Position numbers and translations under genes: made by a program | NCBI GenBank assembly: GCA_023634235.1 | Contig: JAMKCF010000011.1 | Coordinates: forward strand, 5,722,001-5,786,000 | Source of the DNA: Pisaster brevispinus | Lineage: Eukaryota > Echinodermata > Asteroidea > Forcipulatida > Asteriidae | Reading direction: 5' to 3' | Length of the DNA stretch: 64,000 bases | Shown here: in pieces, positions 24,201 through 36,128 of the stretch | Layout: every line of letters begins with the position of its first letter | Position numbering within the stretch: position 1 is the first letter of the stretch | The notes under the pieces: generated by a model | What the model saw: the letters and a program-made list of their open reading frames with translations, nothing else | What the model was told of the DNA's origin: nothing | Database searches by the model: none

Positions 24201-27200
24201 ATGTGCATATCACAGGCCTGGAATTAAACGAAGGCCACTGAGGCCATAGCCTCCATTGCCTTGGTCTTGGCCTTGGTGCCCCTTCATTAGTTTCCCATAG
24301 ACCTTTAGATTTTCCACTGGAAGTGCCTTCCACTGGAAGTGCCCTTTGCAAAATGAAAATGGCCTTCTCAAAGATGAAACTCCAGACCTTACATGACAAA
24401 CATAAATGTTTAATACTTGGGGATTGTTACCACTAGGTACAGTACATGTGCCGAGAAGTGAAAGTACAGTAGGAAGCATGTACAAGGAAATGTTATTACA
24501 GTTTTCGTGTTTTTTTTTTAACTATTTGTTATGGAGAACAATAAATAGAAGAGTCCTAACCCATCCTTTGTGACTCAGGCATAATATTTGGAATGTGGAA
24601 AATTTGTTGAACGTTTTGATGAGAACAAGGGCTGGCCTATACATGGTTTAGGTTTTAATAGGCTTTTCAATTAATTATATCAATTTCACTGAGTTTTCTT
24701 ATCTAGGGGCAACAAAATCAAGATCAGATTTAAGGACGAATATCATGCCCGGTGAGTATAGGGCACATTTACTGGAATATTTATTTGAAACGTAAAGGGG
24801 TGAATGATGAACTGGTGTATCGCTAAAATAATTCCACCAGAAGAAAATGTTGTCAGCGGTTTTGTATATTTTCTGATGACTCTTCACCACAAATCTACAC
24901 TTGAATACTTCTGATACTGTGTTCCACAGGCCCCAGGCACGAGTATTTCATACATGCCATAGGCCCTAGTAATCCATAGGGCCCTAAACACCAGTGTTCC
25001 ATAGGCACCTAGGCGCCAGTGTTCAATAGGGCCCAAGGCACCAGTGTTTAATAGGGCCCTAGGCAACAGTGTTCAATAGGGCCCTAGGCACCAGTATTCC
25101 GTACATGCCATAGGCTCTAGTAACCCATAGGGCCCTAAACACCAGTATTCCATTGGACCCTAGGCACGAGTATTCAATAGGACCATAGGCACCAGTATTT
25201 CGTACATGCCATAGGCTCTAGTAACCACTAGGGCCCTAAACACCAGTGTTACATTGGACGCTAGGTACGAGTACTCCATAGGACCCTAGGTGCCAGTATT
25301 CCATAGGACCCTAGGCACCAGTTTTCCATAGGACCCTAGGCACCAGTGTTCCATAGGACCCTAGGTGTGAGTATTTCAGAGCCCTAGGCACCAGTATTCC
25401 ATAGGCCCTAAGCACCAGTGTTCCATAGGACCCTAGGCACCAGTGTTCCATAGGACCCTAGGCACCAGTGTTCCATAGGACCCTAGGCACCAGTGTTCCA
25501 TAGGACCCTAGGCACCAGTGTTCCATACCTGTTCTTCACTTTCATTCTTTTTAATGCGTTTTGGGGGCACAGGGCATCACAGATGCAACCCACCCTCAAC
25601 CAATCAAATGGCAAAATCCATCCATGATACATGTCAAAATTCAAAATATAAATGTAAGTGTAAGAGATGGTTCTTATGGCGAATGCAAATTAAGACTACA
25701 TGTACATGTAGTTGAACAAATGAAATTAATTAACACTTCAAATGATATTGTTTGAATCAAGATGATCAGTGGTACACTGTGCACAGTATGACACACACAC
25801 ACAGAAACTATATATACAGGGAACACTGAAATTCTGGACAAGTGAAAAGTTTGTTATGATTTTTTTTTCCCAGAGACTACAAGTACATGTAGCAGCAGCA
25901 CGCAACTTAATCTTTGGCAAACAAAGGACCCGCAGCAAATGCCCCAAAATACATGCATCTTCTCATTTCAGGTTGGAAAAGATGGCAAATAACACTCCAC
26001 ACGAATGACGTCACTTTTGTTCAAAATAACTGCATGTCAGACAAACATTCCACCACTACTGTAGCTCTCACGCAATCACTGAATCAGCGCGCCAGACAGC
26101 AGTAGTACAGTCAGCAACATAAAGCTTGGACATGAAACCATGTGTACGTTTGTGTGAATTTTAACATGTCCTCTGAGATCCAGGTACTGAGCTTCTATTT
26201 TCAGCATTAGTGCGGAGTGCTATTAAGAATTGTCCATGTTTCCCGTTGCAATATGAATTTTTTTTAAAGGGGTCTGCACTATGTTTTTCTTTGAGAAACA
26301 AAATATAAGAGAATTAGCCATGTTTTTTGCACATGCAGAGGGAACAGTTTAGCATGTATGCATCTAGACCTGATACTTCACATGAGGCTGTGAGGCAATC
26401 CTGTTATTAAGTCACTGCGTTATCTGCTGCACGCCCAACATTTTCCATATTTCCAGCTCCACAGTTTGGGAAACACGCAACTTTAGCAAAAACCACCAAT
26501 TTCATATGTCCATTGCATTTCTTATGACAGAAACTGTAAAACTTGAGAGGACCTTAGCAAAACGTATGTAAAAGCCAAGTCCGATGATTAAATTCGCATA
26601 AATCATATCAGAAGCACTAGGGTAATCGGGTAATCACTTATGAACAGGATTGCCTCTATGCCCCTGGTCAAAAACAAAACAAAACTGCCTCAGGTCAGTG
26701 CATCGTCTCTAAAGGGTACAGTACAAGGATGCCTTGATGCCATGCAGGGAGGGGTTGGGGGATGGAGGGGTGGGGGTGATATGATGTAACGTGTCTAACC
26801 TCTAAGTCAAGATCTGGGAAGGATGAACAGCTGACTGCCTCTAAAGACACACACTAAGAAGGGAAAGCAATATCAAAGCATTAAAAGTGACAACACTGCA
26901 ACAACGTGTATGACAGCACTGCAAAAATGGGAAAAAAAAACCAAAAAACTCAACGACGTCAGTAAATTAGGCCGTGTCCGATTTATAGCAGCTAGGGCTA
27001 TGGCTAGACTTATGCGTCACCTTGCATTAAAGTACATAGGACGTCCTTAGCAACAGTCCTAGCCGTAGCTGTAGCTGCTAATTCGGATTTGGCTTTACAC
27101 AAGCACGCATTATTGAAAGCTGGCAATTCATGAGAGGAAAGGGTGTCTGGCGTAAATTTTTAAAGAAAAATCTGTGTACTTTTCACAATGCTAGCAAACA

Positions 27201-30200
27201 TTATTTTGCTCAAAGGTTTGAAAGCTTGGACATGACTAACTTTATGCCAGAGGGTTCTGAAAGATGAGGAGGAAAGGTTCTTATTCAAAACAGCTTGGGG
27301 GAGGGGGTTGGGTTAATAAGTTCACTCTGTTTGCTGTGATGTACAATGTTAAATCCTCAGAGCAGGTGTTACAGTGCATGGCTCTGTCTTACCTGTGGAT
27401 AGCTAGGTGGGGGTTCAACAGGACTGGCTACTGGAGGCGTTCTGCTTGGAGTAAAGTCCGGAGCATAATAATTCGGAGGCGGCGATCTCCCGCGTTGAGG
27501 CTGGGAAGAGTTCGTTGCAGCCGGACCTCTTGATATCAAACTGTTATTGCTCTCCTGAGGCGGCAAATCGCTGTCACTCCGAGTCGCGTGGATCGGGGGT
27601 AGGGGACTCCGTCCAAAGGGATCTGGGTTTACTCTTGGTGTACTTGAGGAGCTAGGGAGTACTTGTTGCCCGTTAGGCACTTGAGTATTGGGTCCTGTTG
27701 CAAGGTCCTTAGGTTTTGGGACTGGCTTTGGCTTATCTGGTTTGTATGAAACTTGTTTACTTGACATTTGAACAATAACCGATGCATTCTCTGTCACTTC
27801 TGATGACGCAGGCTCAGTTTCCATCGAAAGATCAGGAGAATGAAGTGGCTGTTCTGTCCTTACTCCTCCGGGCTGAACTGGGACGTTGGTATTGGCTAGC
27901 ACGCTTTTCAATTCCTCCATATCGTTCAGCGTTTCAAGTTCCGTTGACTCAAATGGGTCGGACGCATTGTTTTCAAAATCGGCCAGGTCATACATACGCT
28001 TGCGGTTTACCGGTGCGACGGGGAGCCGACTGCTGCTAGTCGCCAAAAGTTCGGGTGTTAGTATACCACCGCTCCCGAGGCTGGGAATGGGTGGGATGGA
28101 GTTGGTTGGGGGTTCAGGCGGGGACCCTTTGGCCTCGGTCGGTTGCAGGATGCCATTTGGGAGCTGCGCTGGACTTGTTGCCGCTGCCTTCTGCTCTTCA
28201 AGGGCCTGTCTCCGGCTGGCCTCCTTGGCTTCATCAGAGGCTTTCTTTGCATTCAACCATTGGAGGAATGTGCTCTCCGTCTCAAGCGAGTACTGAGAAT
28301 TCAGAGGAAACAGAGGAGATCATTTTAAACTCCTGAGACTGTTGTGTATAGAACCCTTGCATAATGAGCAGGGCTGCTGGTACGCTGAGGTCACACACAA
28401 CTGAACAGCCTCCTTTTGTTTAGGAATTTGACGTCCTATGCAAGGGATCTATTGAATACAGCGGGGTTCCCTGCTGGGCACACTAGTCTTTCTGCAACAT
28501 TGGTTGTCGGCAAACTTGCTACCATACATCCCCCAAAAAGAAATACCAATCAACAAATTGGCTTCTGTACACAATGTCCAAAAACACTGCCCTTGCTATA
28601 TACCCCCCCCCCCCCCCGAGACAAAAAAAAAAAAAGAACTTTGAATCTTAAAACTGAGGTGTTAAGATATATATTTACCTGTGTTGCATTAAGAGCTGAA
28701 GATGGATTGGGCTCCTTGTAACCAAGGGGCAATGAAACTTTCTCTGGTGGTCGGAAGCGCTCACCGAGACGAACCTGAATTCCTTGCAGACTTGTCACTA
28801 AAAGCATAATTTATAAATAGTAGTTTCACATTCAGCACATCAATCAGAGCGCAGCCCAGACCCTTGCTCTGTTGCATGCAAAACATCAGTGTTTGGACGC
28901 GACTCAAGTTTTGGTGGCTGAGTGGTTAGAATGTTGGTTTGATTCCCAGACTGGTCAAACATGGCACTTGTGCCCTTGAGCAAGACTCTTACTCATAATT
29001 TGCTTCTTTTTACCCAGGAGTATAAATGGGGACCTGGGAGGGCTGAGGTGGTATTGTGTTTGATTAATCCCAGAGCGCCTAACAGGCTGCCAAGGTAATA
29101 TACCCCAAAGGGAGTTGAGAACGGTCCAGAAATGTTTGAAAAAAGATTGCCTGACGACCTGGTATAATAACTTTCTAGTGCCTTGAGCACCTCAAGTTAG
29201 ATACATGGAATTTACAAGACTCCATTATTATTTTTCTTCCTGATTTGCACTTCCCACTAAATAAAGTTGTGAAGACTTATCATTTCATATTTGAACATAT
29301 TCTATATATGAAACATCTGCAAGGGTTCAATTCACTGTGCTCCTTAAAATGACAACCTCAATCCCAATCTAGAAATATGCAACATGTCTATTAACTACAT
29401 GTGTACAGTTAAAGCAAAGAATTCTCTTTAACCCCTTATACTCTCATTCTAACGAAATTCAACACAAATTCAAAATCCAACTGTTTGACTCTGATTACGG
29501 TGGTAATGCATGATCCCAAGTACAGCATAATCAGTTTACTAAAGTGCAGTCCTCAGTTCCACAGAATTAAAAATTACATGAAGTTGGATTTCGCAGCGTT
29601 GGTGGTAGCTCGTATGCACATCATTCCTTGCTAAATTGGTCTGGGAAAAAGAAAAAGGTCTAGAATCGGGGGGGGGGGGGGGGGGGGGGTGGGGTTTCAT
29701 GATAACCCACAGAAATTTTCTTTACAAGGCATGTTTTCCAGAACCTGTTTTGTCTCTTTGTATGGGTGAAACCAAGCGTATTGCAGCAGGTGTCTGCCTC
29801 AACACGCTACACACTAGACGGTCAGGGTGGATATAAATGTCAGCCATCCGGCTTTCAGCAAAAATTGTTTAAAGGAAAATCCAAAGTTGTTCCGGGCGTT
29901 AAAAAGCGTCCGCCTCAAGTCTGTCTACTTGCAGAAAAAGACTTTATCCAACATAAAGTGGTTACGTACTTCTATAAAATTGGGCCAGGTTTCGATCTTC
30001 ATGCTACAAGGCAAACCTTAACCTACCTGAGAGCGACCTTCCTAAGGAGGTCTGGTAATGATATGCCATGACTCCCTACAGCAGCTGGTCCTTTCAAATG
30101 GTCTAGCAAGCAACCCCTCGTAGCTAATATAGATGCACTTTGGCTGAATGCATTCAATTGCTAAGAAAACCCTCCTGCTAATTTGATACTGAGAAAATGC

Positions 30201-32007
30201 ATTATGTTCCACCAGCTGATGACGTCATCTTTTTCTGCTGAAAAATAATTTTCAAAAAGAAAAAAAGTCAAGAAATGTCACCAAATATAGCATAACCTGA
30301 AACAAGCATAGAACTTTATATATTATGCTAATGAGGGCGCATCTATAATGGTCTACAAACCTATGATGTAAAAGATTGAAATTTTGTACCGCTTTTGTGC
30401 GGCTATTTGCATGTAAGCTAGTTTGTTCTTTTCTATGTGTCATCCAATCAAATATGCCACGAATGTGACACACAATAATATGCGTACAAGACTGTGGGCG
30501 TAACCCAGTCTGTTCATCTGTGCCAAGACATGGCAATTTTTTAATAAATTAATTCTTTCTCCATCATTTGAAGCGGTGTTTGCTCAACCATGAGAAGCAT
30601 CCCTAGTCAAAAAATGAATTTGTCAAGTAAAAAGCATGACATTCAATCATTTTTATAGCTTTAATAGTATCCGCGTTGCATAATATAGTAAGTAGAACAC
30701 TAAAATAACACACAATAAATCTGCTGAATCCCAAACAAATTATTGCAAATAACACAAATTAGAAGTGACTTATAAGGCATGCACGCCTTATTCAACAATT
30801 TTTAATGTTTAAATAAATAAAGTTTTAAAAAGATATTTAAGGAAATAATTTGTCTATTTCCTCATCAACGGCCGACGGGGCTGTGATGCGAACATTTAAA
30901 TGATTGCTTTATGTATCCACTCCACCCCAGCTTGGCCGGTCGGGGACGTCGTAAATTGATTGTCATTATTGGGATCAATCCAAAATGGCCGCGATCAGTA
31001 AACATCGAGCGAAGTAAATTCGAGGAAATAGAAAAAAAAATCTGTAAACATCTTTTAAAAACTTTATTTATTTAAACATCCAAAACACCCAGGTCAAGCT
31101 AAGAGGTAAGTGAACACATTGAGCTGGTTTAAACCGCCGACCCGTCCGTAGGGATCGCACCTTGAATTTTTTATGAGTAAGCTTAAAAGAACAAATGGGG
31201 TCAGACGTGTGGCCAAGGATTCCGCATCTTAAACACCTCATTCAAAATTTTTGAGTGCTTTAATAGATAAAGTTTTAAATAGATATTTAATTTAATAAAG
31301 AAATAATTTGTCTATTTCCATGTCACCGGCCTTACTCAACTGGGCTGTGGACGGAGCAAGGGTGAAATTCTTCATTAGTTGACATGGTTGAAATTCTGGT
31401 AAAACTTCCGTATCCGACTGCCACTTTTCCATTTATATATTAATAAATTATTTTTAGAAAAAAAATTAGCATATTATTATTAGTATCTTATTTTAATATT
31501 ATTATTGAATATTATTATTATAAACTCATCATAATTCATAGTCTATACCGCTTTTTGGTAGCAATTGAATAGAGTGAAAAATTGAGTGAAATTACGCAAT
31601 TTTTCCCACTAAATTTACACTGTCTACACAAACAGTTATCGTCATCACAATCATGGGATTCTTGCTAACAGAAAAAAAACACTCTACCTACACAGTCACC
31701 CAAGGGCATGACAGTACACATACATACATCATTGACTTGAGTGAAAGTCCGGGTGTGTGTGATACGGCCGGGAGAGATAACGAAGAATACCGAAGAAAAC
31801 GCACGGCCGGTCAGACGGGCAATATTTGTTTAACTTCAATTGGTAAACCAATCATGAAAAGCATTTTTGTACATTTATCATAATAACACAATCAGGGAGA
31901 AATAATTTTTCAAACTCTACCCATCTTACCTCATTGCATTATACCTGATGAAACAACAGAAACGTCATGTCACTCCATCACAATTCTGTACCTTTACCGA
32001 CAGCCAT
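21094..32007 (-). CDS. UBAP1: UBAP1 (ubiquitin-associated protein 1, ESCRT-I subunit), 6 exons
   Basis: UBAP1 is the MVB12-type subunit of an endosomal ESCRT-I complex. Its UMA domain contacts ESCRT-I and its C-terminal solenoid of overlapping UBA modules binds ubiquitin on cargo. Six minus-strand exons join in one frame of 491 residues; human UBAP1 is about 502. Visible: UMA core at 10-32 (GIQVRLGERF, PEKVSLPLGY), a helical KEASRRQALEEQKA segment (about 68-83), a conserved acidic block at about 147-177 (DLADFE...DPFES.ELETL...EELKSVL), a Pro/Ser-rich linker with two PPxY motifs, and UBA repeats at about 379-491 with AAMGF, CSQGF and EELGF loops. Exon junctions keep frame throughout. The first exon contributes only MAVGK plus one base, so the start is less certain than the rest. 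Confidence 0.93.
22161..22560. mobile_element. 400-bp inverted-repeat element in the last UBAP1 intron
   Basis: AGGGGCCATTCAGCATAGTC then AATGTTAAA at the left faces TTTAACAATGACTATTCTGA then ATGGCCTCT at the right: about 28 bp of terminal inverted repeat with few mismatches. Both halves also carry GACCCACCCACCCAC in the same orientation. Non-coding; superfamily not assigned. Confidence 0.75.
22764..22865 (-). CDS. UBAP1: UBAP1 exon 5 (second UBA)
   Basis: This 102-nt exon (TTCAG acceptor, GTACAG donor) encodes residues 415-448: VVEWLCSVDHLCSQGFPEDK, then VEIALSLQNNNRDK. CSQGFPEDKVEIAL corresponds to LCEKGFDPLLVEEAL in human UBAP1. Both ends are in phase 0. Confidence 0.9.
23317..23523 (-). 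CDS. UBAP1: UBAP1 exon 4 (first UBA)
   Basis: This 207-nt exon (TTCACAG acceptor, GTAAGC donor) encodes residues 346-414. The part LSAEDQSFVATIAAMGFPRS followed by ARAVQQLGHDDR aligns with the LSPSERQCVETVVNMGY UBA of UBAP1, with the MGF loop typical of ubiquitin binding. It ends in phase 0. Confidence 0.92.
23585..23760. repeat. dispersed repeat family G, near UBAP1 exon 4
   Basis: ATCCATTCTGATTGGTCGAG then AGGAGATCAC and GTGCGATATAAACACAGTAA, then GAGTCAAAAGAGGCGCTATC. These match 51595-51740 block by block. It lies about 60 bp upstream of exon 4, in the intron. Confidence 0.7.
24925..25530. repeat. 25-bp minisatellite in a UBAP1 intron
   Basis: About two dozen units of TTCCATAGGACCCTAGGCAC then CAGTG. 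The right half (25380-25525) is nearly perfect and the left half degenerates (GGGCCCTAAACACCAGTG, CATGCCATAGGC variants). CCTAGG is palindromic in each unit. The spread suggests recent amplification at the right edge. Confidence 0.9.
26970..27092. mobile_element. compact hairpin MITE family E
   Basis: GGCCGTGTCCGATTTATAGC then AGCTAGGGCTATGGCTAG at the left. Facing it at the right are CCTAGCCGTAGCTGTAGCTG then CTAATTCGGAT. The element is a nearly complete hairpin of about 120 bp. It lies in the UBAP1 intron just before exon 3's donor side. Confidence 0.7.
27393..28292 (-). CDS. UBAP1: UBAP1 exon 3 (900 nt, central region)
   Basis: This exon is exactly 300 codons, phase 0 at both ends (TTCTCAG acceptor, GTAAGA donor). 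It starts YSLETESTFLQWLNAKKASD, corresponding to the FSLEKKTIEWA segment of human UBAP1. A Lys/Glu/Ala-rich helix follows, then RKRMYDLADFENNASDPFES, and then a long S/P/Q-rich stretch. Near its end are PPPNYY and PPPSYPQ, each containing PPxY. The exon stands out from its introns by higher GC and CpG. Confidence 0.93.
28679..28797 (-). CDS. UBAP1: UBAP1 exon 2 (UMA domain)
   Basis: This 119-nt exon (TTTTAG acceptor, GTAAAT donor) encodes residues 6-45. LGERFRPPEKVSLPLGY matches the KFKTPAKVGLPIGF-type UMA core of UBAP1. It enters in phase 1 and ends in phase 0. Confidence 0.88.
28910..29205 (+). mobile_element. SINE with tRNA-Leu-like head in UBAP1 intron 1
   Basis: GGTGGCTGAGTGGTTAGAAT is followed by GGTTTGATTCCCAGACTGG (B-box-like) and CTTGTGCCCTTGAGCAAGAC. 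The tail reads TATAAATGGGGACCTGGGAG ... CTAGTGCCTTGAGCACCTCA. The length (about 290 bp) and order fit a full SINE. Confidence 0.7.
30800..31350. repeat. direct and inverted repeats in UBAP1 intron 1
   Basis: AAATAATTTGTCTATTTCC with flanking AT-rich sequence occurs at about 30843 and 31301 in direct orientation. GTTTAAATAAATAAAGTTTT (30808) is also mirrored by AAAACTTTATTTATTTAAAC (ending 31079), which can form a hairpin. Non-coding. Confidence 0.65.
31992..32007 (-). CDS. UBAP1: UBAP1 exon 1 (16 coding nt, proposed start)
   Basis: The ATG at 32007 is followed by GCTGTCGGTAAAG and a GTACAG donor. Joined to exon 2 it gives MAVGKVTSLQGIQVRLGERF in frame. The context AAAATGGCTG resembles a YY1-type motif often found at transcription or translation starts. 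It was chosen because phase and reading frame fit. A different upstream exon cannot be excluded. Confidence 0.6.
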
Positions 32008-32145
32008 TTTCGTCCAACGACTGTACCTATTTTTAGACAGTGATGGCATCACCGCTGGTACTCGGCTCAGCGAAAAACCATTGATTACCATTTACGTCTA
32101 GTTCCCTGTATCATGCAAACGCTTACGGTTATGTCACGAAGGTAT

Positions 32146-32244
32146 GGCCGTGTCCGAATTAGCGGCTGCGGCTTGATTAGACGCTCCTTAGCAACACTCT
32201 TAGTAACAGCCGCAGCCGTGGCCACAACTGCAAATTCGGAAATG
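32146..32244. mobile_element. hairpin MITE family E, just upstream of UBAP1
   Basis: GGCCGTGTCCGAATTAGCGG then CTGCGGCTTG faces AACAGCCGCAGCCGTGGCCA and CTGCAAATTCGGAAATGC. It shares the CTCCTTAGCAACA-type loop with the copy at 26970-27092. It sits about 140 bp upstream of the proposed UBAP1 start. Confidence 0.7.
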
Positions 32245-35200
32245 CTTTTCATAAAATATAACTAGGCCCTTTTCAAAACCACGGCCGGCTTTGGTAACTT
32301 TTAAAAATGTATTTTCGATACGGTAATTCAATCCATGAGGATGGTTTTCAAGCCAAGCCAAGCCAAAGCCAAAGCCTACAGCTTCCACTCCGAAAATGGC
32401 CATTTTAAAAATAATGTCAGAATCATTTTTCCTGTTATGTTTTGCAGCCGGCTTTGAGACGAGTATATATCTGCTCCGTACACTATCCGAAACCGATTTA
32501 CCCATCTCAAACTTTAAGCCAGTAGGGCCCTTAGTTTAATAGGCCTACAGCTGTTGCAACCAGACTTCTCGACAAGACACCATAATGGTGCTACTTACTT
32601 TTTCTCACTCAGCAATTCAGTCTCAGCATGGAAAAGTTTCCATAACCAGCCGCCACTTTGTCACCCATTGTTACCAAAATATCTCATTTGAGTATTATAT
32701 TTCATGATGAATGAAAAAAATGTGGTCGGGTGCAGACATTCTTTAATCAGTTTTTCATTTTTTCTCCAGATGTACAGCCATTTATGTCACTTATTTGACG
32801 ATTTCAAAATGGAGACCCAGGTTCCATGGATGCCACAAATACTTGTTTTGGGTTTTTATTTTCCATTTCCCAGAAATACAAGGTTGATCGTCAAATCATC
32901 CAGCATCTGAAATATTTGCCTACGTACAGAAACTTATTTTTTTTCTGACACAGTTTTGAAATGCGATAATACTGACATATATTTTGCTGCCTCATTTTTC
33001 TTTGCAAGCACAAAAACAAAACCCATGTAAAGCTTCAACTGTTTAACTGAAACTGTAAAATTTTACATAAATCATTTGTCTTGTAAACGCCAATAATAAA
33101 TGAGCCTGCACAATGAACTATTTACAACACAATTTTATTGTATTTCTCTTTGTCCGTTATCAGCGTCTTCTCACTATACCAAACCATTCAAATACTGTTT
33201 ACAGACGGGTTAAAATAATACTAGAAAGTTGATGTATACCTAAAACAGAGACTAGTCATAATATACACAAACGAGAAAGAAAAACCTAACATTTAACATA
33301 CAAAGATCAAAATGGAATCCCAGAAGAGCTTATTGGTTAACCTGCAGTCACCTCATTTTAAATGTAGTTTATTTTCAATAATCCGTACTCAAAGCAATGA
33401 ATAATTACAAAAAGGTGAATCTGAATCTCACAAGGGTGCCAGACTAATTTATCTTCCAGCCTCCTTTTGGTGATTAAATAAGCACTGCGCTGCAAAATGA
33501 TAAAAGTATAGAAGATTTAAATACATCAAACCTTACCATTATCTTCTTGTTTGTTTAATTGCTGTGCGTTTGCTTGGGGTTTTTTTTTCAAATTCAATGC
33601 AACTGCAATGTGGCTAGAGGAAAAGTTCATGTCTGCTACTTCCCCCTTTTTTTAAACTGAATATATTAACACTGATATTTCAGCATATAGACCCAATGTA
33701 TAGGAAATTTGATGGTATGAGAAATGTCAGTACCAGTGTGAACACACTTGTCAGCACGGCCACATTACAGTCGGACTCTCCACTGTACTCATAGTTTCTT
33801 TGCACCCTTAAATGGGCTGTGTCGTCATGATCAAAGCAGCCTGTGGCTGTACATGGACGGAGGGCATGAGTGTGCAGTAACTGGGTGAGAGTTTATAATT
33901 CCATGTAGAACACCTGCCTTGATCATAACGATACAACAACCCCTTTAATTAAACTATCGTTGGCCTGCCATTTCTGATAAACAACTTCTTCTTTTTTTCC
34001 CCATTTTATACAAGGACTATTTGCATCAATTGATTGAAAGGAAATGAATTTCCCAATGTGAGTCTAGGAGATTCAGTCTTCCAATATCACATAAAAGGGT
34101 TTTTCCAATTATGGCTTCCTCCTGCAGAACGGTTGGAAGCCAACTTGAGTAACAACATAACTATTGCCCATGAATCGGTAGGTGTTATGTATGAAGCCAT
34201 CTTTATCAAAAAATCTGCACATAAAAACATATGCATGAGAAAGAGGCAGAAACCAGTCTTGATTTCACAACACGAATCCAAATGGAGTCACCTCCTTTGC
34301 ATGTCACCTGACCCCAACGTGACGAATCTAAACACTTATCACACACCACAAATTCAACAGATATTTAACTCACAACAAATATACATCCAATCTTAATGAT
34401 TGTCACATCCTCCAGAACAGACAAGTCTGAGCTCGAACCTCTATCCGCCCAAGTCCAGGGAAACGTGAGAATGGTTCCTCCCAAAGTGTTAGATAGTCAA
34501 AATAGCTCAGCTCTTTTTTTATTCGCAAACAGTACTACTTTTGGCTGTTCAGCCAACCAATCCTAAATCATCAAAATCCACCACCAGAATTGGCTTTGGA
34601 TTAAGATGTTCGGTACTATAAAAAAAAAACCCACTTTGCATGGAACTAGGAATCACAACTGTTGGGCGGGAATTTACTATGCTGTTGGATTTTGACACTT
34701 TCAAGAGCAACCAAATTCAAACTTCTTGAGAGCAGGTCTGATACTTCACAGAGGCAAGAGAGGCAATTGCCTCCGTTGCCCCTGGTCATTGGCCTTGGTG
34801 CCCCTTGAAATGTTCCAATGGCAATCGAATTTCTTGGTGCCCTTGCCATTTCCAAAATGAACCACCAGGCCAGTGAGAGAAATGGCACATTGTGTCCCCT
34901 ACCCTTCCCTCCTCCTGTTTTCCTTTTCCTTTCCTCACTATTGCCTTTTGAAGGAGAGATATGAAAAATTAATATTCTACATTCCCCAGTTGCTTTAATT
35001 AAACTTATGCGTATAAGGAAAATTATCTATACGTGTACACAGTCCACTTTTTCAAAGGGGTCTCCACGACCACGTGGAGATGAAAAATGAGCAGTTAATT
35101 GAACAGTTTAATGAGTTCATTAAACAATGAATCCTTCGTTCTTAAACATCCATGCCAGCATCTCCCCCTTCTCTTCAAATTGTATGTAAAATAAAGTAAT

Positions 35201-35678
35201 ATTTTTTGTGCGAGAAGGCAAAACAGTTAATGTCAAATACTCCGAACAGCTTAAAAAAACAGTTCTACATTTTCAAAGCCTTAAAAAAAACAATTGACAG
35301 AAGGGTTGTTTAATTTAGACAGACTGTTCTATAAAGGACGGGAATAAATTCTAGATTACGGTGCTCTGCATCCAAATACGATACCTTGCCAACAGTCTGT
35401 TATTTTACAATTTAAACAATTATAACTAAATTAAGCGCAGATCTATGTATACAGATACATATAGGGGCAGATGCTCTTCATTAAAATCAAGTAGACATAA
35501 ATAAACACCCAGGGGTGTAAAAGCCAAGGGGGTGAGGGGGCGGGGTGAAGCCCTCAAAAATATTTTTTTCACCACTTTCTAAAACTCCACTTTAAATTTG
35601 AGGGAGTACTATTTTTTGCACTCCTCTGACAGGGTTAAGAAGTGTGGAGGAGAGCGATGCCAGTTGGCAAGTTGGCTT
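32245..35678. other. intergenic, upstream of UBAP1
   Basis: No exon recognised. A palindromic CTCCACGACCACGTGGAG with an E-box CACGTG lies near 35067, and a family A copy at 34735. The promoter of UBAP1 probably falls between about 32000 and 32150, next to the family E hairpin. Confidence 0.4.
34735..34872. mobile_element. MITE family A copy, inverted
   Basis: AGGTCTGATACTTCACAGAG is followed by GGCAATTGCCTCCGTTGCCC and CTTGGTGCCCCTTGAAATG, the reverse orientation of the family A body. It is intergenic, upstream of UBAP1. The far terminus is unclear. Confidence 0.6.
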
Positions 35679-36128
35679 CCAAACACCCCCAAAGGAAATG
35701 CAAGTCGACAAACTGGCTTCCAAACACCCCCAAAGGAAATGCAAGTCGACAAACTGGCTTCCAAACACCCCCAAAAGAAATGCAAGTCAACAAACTGGCT
35801 TCCAAACACCCCCAAAAGAAATGCTAGTCGACAAACTGGCTTCCAAACACCCCCAAAGGAAATGCCAGTCGACAAACTGGCTTCCAAACACCCCCAAAGG
35901 AAATGCCAGTCGACAAACTGGCTTCCAAAAACCCCCAAAGGAAATGCCAGTCGACAAACTGGCTTCCACACCCCCAAAGGAAATGCCAGTCGACAAACTG
36001 GCTTCGAAAACACCCCCAAAGGAAATGCAAGTCGACAAACTGGCTTCCAAAAAAACCCAAAGGAAATGCCAGTCGACAAACTGGCTTCCAAACACCCCCA
36101 AAGGAAATGCCAGTCGGTAGCCTGGCTT
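35679..36128. repeat. 41-bp minisatellite, 11 units
   Basis: Unit starts fall at 35679, 35720, 35761, 35802, 35843, 35884, 35925, 35966 (39 bp), 36005 (42 bp), 36047 and 36088, with degenerate partial units on both sides. Each unit reads CCAAACACCCCCAAAGGAAA then TGC(A/C)AGTCGACAAACTGGCTT, with few differences. GTCGAC sits in almost every unit. Because 41 is not a multiple of three and the unit lacks stops in any frame, long ORFs appear in all plus and minus frames. Confidence 0.95.

Noticed and set aside
27369..27392. UBAP1 exon 3 extended to the in-frame stop near 27369
   Set aside because: A strong CAG|GTAAGA donor at 27393 joins in frame to exon 4, which carries the expected UBA domain.
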